Assembly: GCA_026545225.1 (NCBI GenBank)
Contig: CM048848.1
Coordinates: 14,426,853-14,490,852, forward strand
Source of the DNA: Cornus controversa
Taxonomy: Eukaryota; Streptophyta; Magnoliopsida; Cornales; Cornaceae
Direction of reading: 5' to 3'
Length of the DNA stretch: 64,000 bases
Part shown: piece by piece, positions 59,901-64,000 of the stretch
Numbering within the stretch: position 1 is the stretch's first letter
How the letters are laid out: each line of letters starts with the position of its first letter
Notes under the pieces: generated by a model
Told to the model about the DNA's origin: nothing
What the model saw: only the letters and a program-made list of their open reading frames with translations
Databases searched by the model: none
Position numbers and translations under genes: made by a program

Positions 59901-60726
59901 CAAGCACTCAGAATGGAAATGAAAGCAACCTGCAAACAGATTGGGGCCTTTTTTGGGAAATTTCTGATGTTTTAAAGTCGGTGGATGACAAAAGAGAGGG
60001 TATTTTGATGAAATGTATGTTTCCAAAGATGAAGGTAATACCAAATTGGCTGACATTATGATGTCTGAATGTATGATGCCATTGTCAAGTATGCGGATAG
60101 ATTAGTATCATAACTTTACTTTTTTGAATTTTCTCTGTATATTCGCAGGTGGAGGTGGATAAAAATATCAACATCTTCACTGATGCAATGAGCCAATCTC
60201 AGAGAAAACCTTGTGATGAAAATGGAGTAGTCTTTAGTGAAGTAAATAGCATGCTTGATGAACTGAAGAAGCTTTCTGCTGCTTTGGATATGAGGTTTTT
60301 TTTTTTTTAATATTTAGTTTAAATCATTGTTAGAGCCTTGCATATACACATACTCTAATCTTCTCTCTTTGCTCTTGTTTTTCTTTAAAACTACATCAAG
60401 TATTGCCCTAATTTGATGTAAATTAGAAAGTTCCATTGGTCAGTCATTCTCAATTCATTGATGATTTGCTGAAGCTTCCTAATCAATTTTATGGTATGCT
60501 GAAATCTGGTTTGGTGTTTAATTTGTTTTTTAGTGACCAAGACCTTGAGAAACAAAAGTCAAAAGTTTTACAACTTTTGAATAAGTTGCAGTTAAGGCGG
60601 CCGTTACTCAAGAGTTTCTTGAATCAGCTACTTGCAGATGAAAGGAACAAGGGGAAGGGAAACAGCAAGTACAAGAAAGGCAGAAAGAAGAAAGGCAGAA
60701 AGAAGAAAGGAGGCCGGAAAAACTGA
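44904..60726 (+). CDS. Giant dual superfamily-1 helicase (SEN1-like plus UvrD/TRANK1-like), 14 exons
   Basis: Exons: 44904-45014, 46468-47013, 47768-48952, 49106-49433, 50902-51157, 51237-51453, 51595-51947, 52408-52944, 54480-55671, 56059-56412, 56596-56833, 57348-60034, 60149-60294, 60444-60726. All introns are GT-AG, all phases agree, there is no internal stop, and the total is 8433 bases (2810 residues). Residues about 60-215 resemble the plant Sen1 N-terminal domain (DUF6469, from memory). Module 1 is SEN1/UPF1-like: GPPGTGKT (275-282), DEAAQ (576), GDERQLP (602), NMQHRMHP (640), FQGGEED (771), VALTRAR (803). Module 2 is UvrD-like: GRSGTGKT (1097), DEVQD (1386), GDTAQ, NFRTH (1466), AITRTRQ (1634). 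About 1694-1860 are TPR-like helices; the rest is poorly characterised, ending in a K/G/R-rich tail. Both ATPase sites look complete. It probably acts on nucleic acid; the cell role is unknown. The 60444 acceptor was chosen by phase and is the least certain junction. Confidence 0.9.
45015..46467 (+). other. Intron 1 of the helicase gene
   Basis: The first 580 bases are shared with the upstream duplicate (39535-40110). The rest is AT-rich; a 'gtgttcaagtgtcggatgta' stretch near 45930 resembles the TIR elements at 49737 and 63062 but is too degraded to delimit. Confidence 0.6.
47404..47594 (+). mobile_element. Au-like SINE in intron 2
   Basis: The body is about 47427-47580. It has tRNA-derived pol III boxes: A box ttggcgcaacggta and B box ggttcgaaac, then the Au family landmarks 'gcatgcaaggctgcgta', 'cccagaccc' and 'cctcgtgcactgggct'. 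Flanks tattctctttttgt (47404-47417 and 47581-47594) form a 14-base perfect target duplication. Same strand as the host gene. Confidence 0.88.
49725..50660. mobile_element. TIR transposon in intron 4 (cacgg-rich ends)
   Basis: About 49737-50653. The left end ctaagaagcacgga and right end, reversed, ctaggaagcacgga are mirror images, extended inward by dense 'gacacgg' repeats on the left and 'ccgtgtccg' on the right, which make long degenerate inverted repeats. Both flanks carry gggacaa (49725-49731 and 50654-50660), but the exact duplication is imperfect. No transposase. Short repetitive frames in the right arm (50319-50711) are not genes. A second copy is at 63062-63510. Confidence 0.7.
52945..54479 (+). 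other. Intron 8 of the helicase gene
   Basis: 1.5 kb without a recognised element. A 70-residue open frame at 53995-54207 has no recognisable motif and no splice support. Confidence 0.6.
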
Positions 60727-61163
60727 ATATCTATGCACTGTCAAAATTTGAAGGTGGTATATGTTACTAAGATATGTTACTCTCTTCTATATGTAATGTT
60801 ACAATTGTGAATTGATAGGCTACTATCAATATGAACTGGTCGATTATATCAATGGGTAAATGAATGGGAATGGCAAAGACTGCAACTCTAGGCTGGCCTT
60901 CATTATTGTATGGTATTTATGAATCAATACAAAAAGCTGCTGCTATAGATATATGTTCAGATTATAAAATGCATCATTAGGGAATGAGCCTAATTTTTCT
61001 TTTTATGCTGTAATAGTCATAAGCTTGGACTCTAGTGGTGGTATTATTGATTCCATATTCTAGTTTTTTAAGAAGAAAAAAGTTTGACTTAATTCATATT
61101 TTGCCATAGGATTATGATTTCATGCTAAATAAAATATTTAATTTATTTAGTGATGGCACCTTC

Positions 61164-61168
<5 letters not shown>

Positions 61169-61206
<38 letters not shown>
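61169..61206. repeat. (TA)n microsatellite
   Basis: A TA run next to the inverted-repeat arm. Confidence 0.9.
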
Positions 61207-61211
<5 letters not shown>

Positions 61212-61212
61212 G

Positions 61213-61270
61213 CAAATTGGTCATTACCTGGTAAGGTCTAGTCAATCTGGGATTAATCTTGTACAGACCT
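61213..61270 (+). repeat. Inverted repeat arm 1
   Basis: From tgcaaattggtcattacctg to ttgtacagac; its inverse, with about six differences, is at 63741-63797. Confidence 0.75.
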
Positions 61271-61959
61271 TAATGAATGAAAATGTAAATCAGATTTCAT
61301 CATCTTTATGGATGAAATACTTTTTTTTTTTGTTTAATTACAAGTATGTAATTTTGTTCAAATATAGAATTTTCTTAAAATACAATATTTTCTAAATATT
61401 CTTTTCTTTATTTCACGATCTTAAAATGCCCCAGATTGATTCAAGTGGAGTACTAGAGAGATAATCACTTCATGTTGAACTAAATTTCCTCCACTTCAAA
61501 ATCCAAGGTGCTAAATTGGTGCTCCCAAACATAGCATCAATGTTTTTCAGTTTTAGTACATCATTATTCTTCTTTTCTTTTTTTCTTTTTTCTACTTTTT
61601 CCTTTTTTCTAATAATGACAATAATAACACAATTTCAACATCTCTGAGAACATCACGACCATCTCAATATGAATCCCCACATCACACACAGACTCTTCTA
61701 CATCAGCATTCTATTTCACTCAGCGTGTTATATGCACGAGGATGCAAATGTAATGATGTGGCTGGATCCTCAAGTGAATGATCTTTGTTAAATTCAATAC
61801 CATAATTTATATATGCGGTAATGCAAATCATTACTCTTTTCTGTTTGGGATTAATATCTGTATCAAATTTCAAATTCAATATAATATGGAAAGTTGAAAT
61901 TAAATTACATTGCTTCGGCTCTTTAGGATTGCTTGCGGAGAGGTAGCAGGGTTCTTATC

Positions 61960-62260
61960 ACTGTTATACAGTCAGATGATGGAGAGGATGGATGAGATGG
62001 TTTGGATGGACTCCTCGTAAGGTTTTTGGAGTCCGATCCTTCTCGCAGAGCCTGTTGGAGATCTTCCCTTGGAAGGCAATTCCGGGTCCCACCTTTCTTT
62101 GCTTGGTTAGGGGAGGATTCTCACTTTAGACAATCTCAGAAGGTGGCGGCATCAGATTATGGTTAACTGGTGTTGCATGTGCAAAAAGACACATGAGTCG
62201 GTGAATCACCTTCTTCTTCACTCTCCAGTGGTGAGAGATGTTTAAGCTATGTTTTTGGCT
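61960..62260 (+). pseudogene. LINE fragment with zf-RVT domain
   Basis: Frames read SFPWKAI, then NLRRWRHQIMVNWCCMCKKT and HESVNHLLLHSPVV. The WC-x2-C ... H-x(n)-HLL.H pattern is the zinc-binding reverse transcriptase domain (zf-RVT) at the C-terminus of plant LINE polyproteins. Frame changes show decay. It lies on the strand opposite to the LINE fragment at 22190-22545. Confidence 0.65.
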
Positions 62261-62337
62261 GCGAAAGCATGCGTGTGTGCTCACATTTCTCAAGTTACTT
62301 AATTCAATGTATTGATTGTCTGAAAGAGGAGTGCTAG

Positions 62338-62405
62338 CGGCAGTCGTTTAAGCGAGTGTCCTTGCACAGTAACGGCAGTCGCTTAAGCGAGTGTCCTTGC
62401 ACAGT
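62338..62405. repeat. 33-base direct repeat
   Basis: cggcagtcg(t/c)ttaagcgag followed by tgtccttgcacagt, twice (62338-62370, 62373-62405), with one difference. Confidence 0.85.
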
Positions 62406-62559
62406 CGCTCCACTGATTGGTAGAAATCAATCTCCAAAATTAAATGCTTTTCTGTAATAAATGTCCTACTTTTTCATCAATCAACATACCCTTCTAGTTC
62501 TATAGTATTTACAGTGGTGTTATCAACAAACAAATAAAATTATAAACATAACTTTACTC

Positions 62560-63735
62560 TTTTTAATTTTCTGTGTATAGAAAAATATCAACATCTTCAC
62601 TGCTGCAATGAGCCGATCTAAGAGAAAACCTTGTGACGAAAATGGAGTAGGCTTTAGTCAAGTAAATAGCATGCTTGATGAACTGAAGCAACTTTCTTCT
62701 GCTTTGGATATGAGGTTTGTTTTTATATTTAGCTTAAATCATTGTTAGAGCCTTGCATATACACATACTCAGATCTTCTCTCTTTGCTCTTGTTGTTCTT
62801 TAAAACTACATTAAGTATTGCCCTCATTTTATGTAAATTAGAAAGTTCCATTGGTCATTTTCAATTCATTGATGAGTTGCTGAAGCTTCCTAATCAATTT
62901 TATGGTATGCTGAAATCTGGTTTGGTGTCTAATTTGTTTTTTAGTGACTAAGATATGTTATTCATATGTAAATGTTACAATTGTGAATCGATAGGCTACT
63001 ATCAATATAAACGGTTGATTATATCAATAGGTGATTGAAAGGGAATAGCAAAGACTAGAACCTAAGAAGCACGGACATGAAATACGGATACGACATGTAC
63101 AACGATGGGAATTTTTTTAAAAAAATAGGACACGGATATGGCGAGAATATGGGTGTAAAATAATAATATAATATATTAATATGTATTAGTTATTCAATAA
63201 AAAAAAAATTACATTACAGATATACTTTAATTCATCGTCAAGCAATTAAGAAATAAGCAAATTTATAAACAAAAATAGACAAATAGATTAAAATAAATTA
63301 AAAAATCAGACTTATTTAGTCTTCTACATATATTTAGCTTAGATTTTTAATCATAATTTAGTAGCATATAATTTTCATTCAAAATATTTGAAAATACATT
63401 ACTGCTCTGAAGTGTCTGATACGTGTTCAAGAAGTGTCCGAGTGTTTGATACGATATTCTAGTGTCCGACACGAGTATGACACATTCGGTGAAATGTCCG
63501 TGCTTTCTAGACTGGAACTTTAAGCTAGCCATGATTGTTGGATGGTATTTTTGAATCAATACAAAAGTTGTTGCCATAGAATTTTTTGTTGAGAGTTGAA
63601 ATGGAGCATCATTTGGGAATGAGCCTAGTGGCATTATTATTGATTCCATCTTCTAGTTTTTAAGAAAATAAAAATTGACTTAATTCATATTTTGCTAAAG
63701 ATTTTCAATTTCATGCTAAATTAAATACATTAGAG
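62560..63735 (+). pseudogene. Duplicate of the 3' end of the helicase gene
   Basis: 62560-62950 matches 60120-60543: copies of exon 13 (NINIFTAAMSRSKRKPCDEN, then [17 protein letters not shown]), of the intron after it, and of the start of exon 14 ([29 protein letters not shown]). At the codon after SD it reads TAA and jumps to sequence equivalent to 60768, so about 225 bases encoding the Lys-rich tail are missing. The 3' flank follows (matching 60768-61145), interrupted by a TIR element at 63062-63510. The first codons of exon 13 (VEVD) and its original acceptor are altered to a tag before aaaaatatc. Confidence 0.75.
63054..63518. mobile_element. TIR transposon, short copy, in the 3' duplicate
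   Basis: The element is 63062-63510. Ends are ctaagaagcacggac and, reversed, ctagaaagcacggac. Flanks actagaac (63054-63061) and actggaac (63511-63518) form an 8-base duplication with one mismatch, pointing to the hAT superfamily. The corresponding site near 60884 (actgcaac) has no insertion. It is related to the 49737-50653 copy but half as long. Confidence 0.78.
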
Positions 63736-63740
63736 TCTGT

Positions 63741-63797
63741 ACAAGATTAATCCTAGATTGACAAGAGTTCACCTGGTAAATGACCAATTTGCATAAC
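63741..63797 (-). repeat. Inverted repeat arm 2
   Basis: The inverse of 61213-61270 (gtctgtacaagattaatcc to ccaatttgca). It sits where the 3' duplicate ends. Confidence 0.75.
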
Positions 63798-64000
63798 TAC
63801 ATAAAATGGAGTAGAAAGTTAATATTGAACACATAAATTTTGAACAACTTCATAATGTCAGATACATAACCATTATGATTTTCAAGGTCAAAGGAATCCA
63901 GTTGAACACAAATAAACACTACTCAAATAGTGTTTCTTTACCAAACATTGAGTTTTCTTTTTCCTTCCACATGAGAAACATTTTATTTCCTAACTCTCAT
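63798..64000. other. Non-coding right edge of the window
   Basis: Nothing recognised. Confidence 0.5.

Larger units (their letters stand above)
60727..61959. other. 3' flank of the helicase gene
   Basis: Likely holds the 3' UTR; no single polyadenylation signal can be chosen (aataaa-like sequences at about 61128). A (TA)n run lies at 61169-61206, followed by one arm of an inverted repeat (61213-61270). The part to about 61145 is duplicated at 62960-63735. Confidence 0.55.

Noticed and set aside
7550..61206. Regularly spaced repeats as a CRISPR-like array
   Set aside because: All are microsatellites, minisatellites or transposon-internal repeats; there are no conserved repeats with unique spacers, and the DNA is nuclear plant DNA.

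Overview
The window is nuclear DNA from a flowering plant, most likely a woody eudicot. It is AT-rich, its genes are split by GT-AG introns, and it holds plant-specific repeats: a Cassandra TRIM with a 5S-like block, an Au-type SINE, chromovirus and SIRE-like LTRs, and tRNA-iMet primer sites. The eudicot assignment is an inference from the terpene synthase and repeat types. No bacterial, organellar or CRISPR features are seen. Only one host gene looks intact. It runs from 44904 to 60726 on the + strand, and I rebuilt it as 14 exons whose splice phases all agree, giving 2810 codons. It encodes two complete but different superfamily 1 helicase modules in one chain: a SEN1/UPF1-like module followed by a UvrD/TRANK1-like module. 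After these come TPR-like helices and a lysine-rich tail.

Layout. 1-2400: LTR, primer site and decayed gag of an Athila/Tat-like gypsy element. 2397-7346: a minus-strand copia element, split by a 2.9 kb solo chromovirus LTR (2870-5750). 8339-10739: a SIRE-like solo LTR with a perfect target duplication. 10983-14832: the 3' end of a Tekay-like chromovirus and two LTR copies of that family facing each other. 14833-19163: the 3' half of a copia element whose LTR carries a 1.9 kb MULE-type transposon. 19489-19738: a Cassandra-like LTR without its 5S block. 20109-20771: a non-autonomous hAT element. 21027-25975: a plastid-type terpene synthase pseudogene lacking exon 2 and the DDxxD exon 4, carrying a frameshift, with its introns full of transposon debris. 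26700-33085: a minus-strand chromovirus (3' LTR plus pol) with an intact Cassandra TRIM inside it. 33780-35290: another LTR fragment. 36370-40110: a duplicate of the promoter and first exon of the helicase gene, split by a complete gag-only retrotransposon. 41400-44103: chromovirus LTR debris and a hAT copy. 44104-60726: the helicase gene, with a SINE in intron 2 and a TIR transposon in intron 4. 61960-63735: a LINE fragment and a duplicate of the 3' end of the helicase gene.

How the parts relate. Both ends of the helicase gene have nearby partial duplicates, and transposons sit inside or beside each one. The 5' duplicate keeps an intact ATG and splice donor in the right phase, so it could act as an alternative first exon, but a gag-only element sits just downstream of its TATA box. 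The rest of the window is a nest of insertions, several of which can be dated relative to each other from target duplications and interrupted reading frames.
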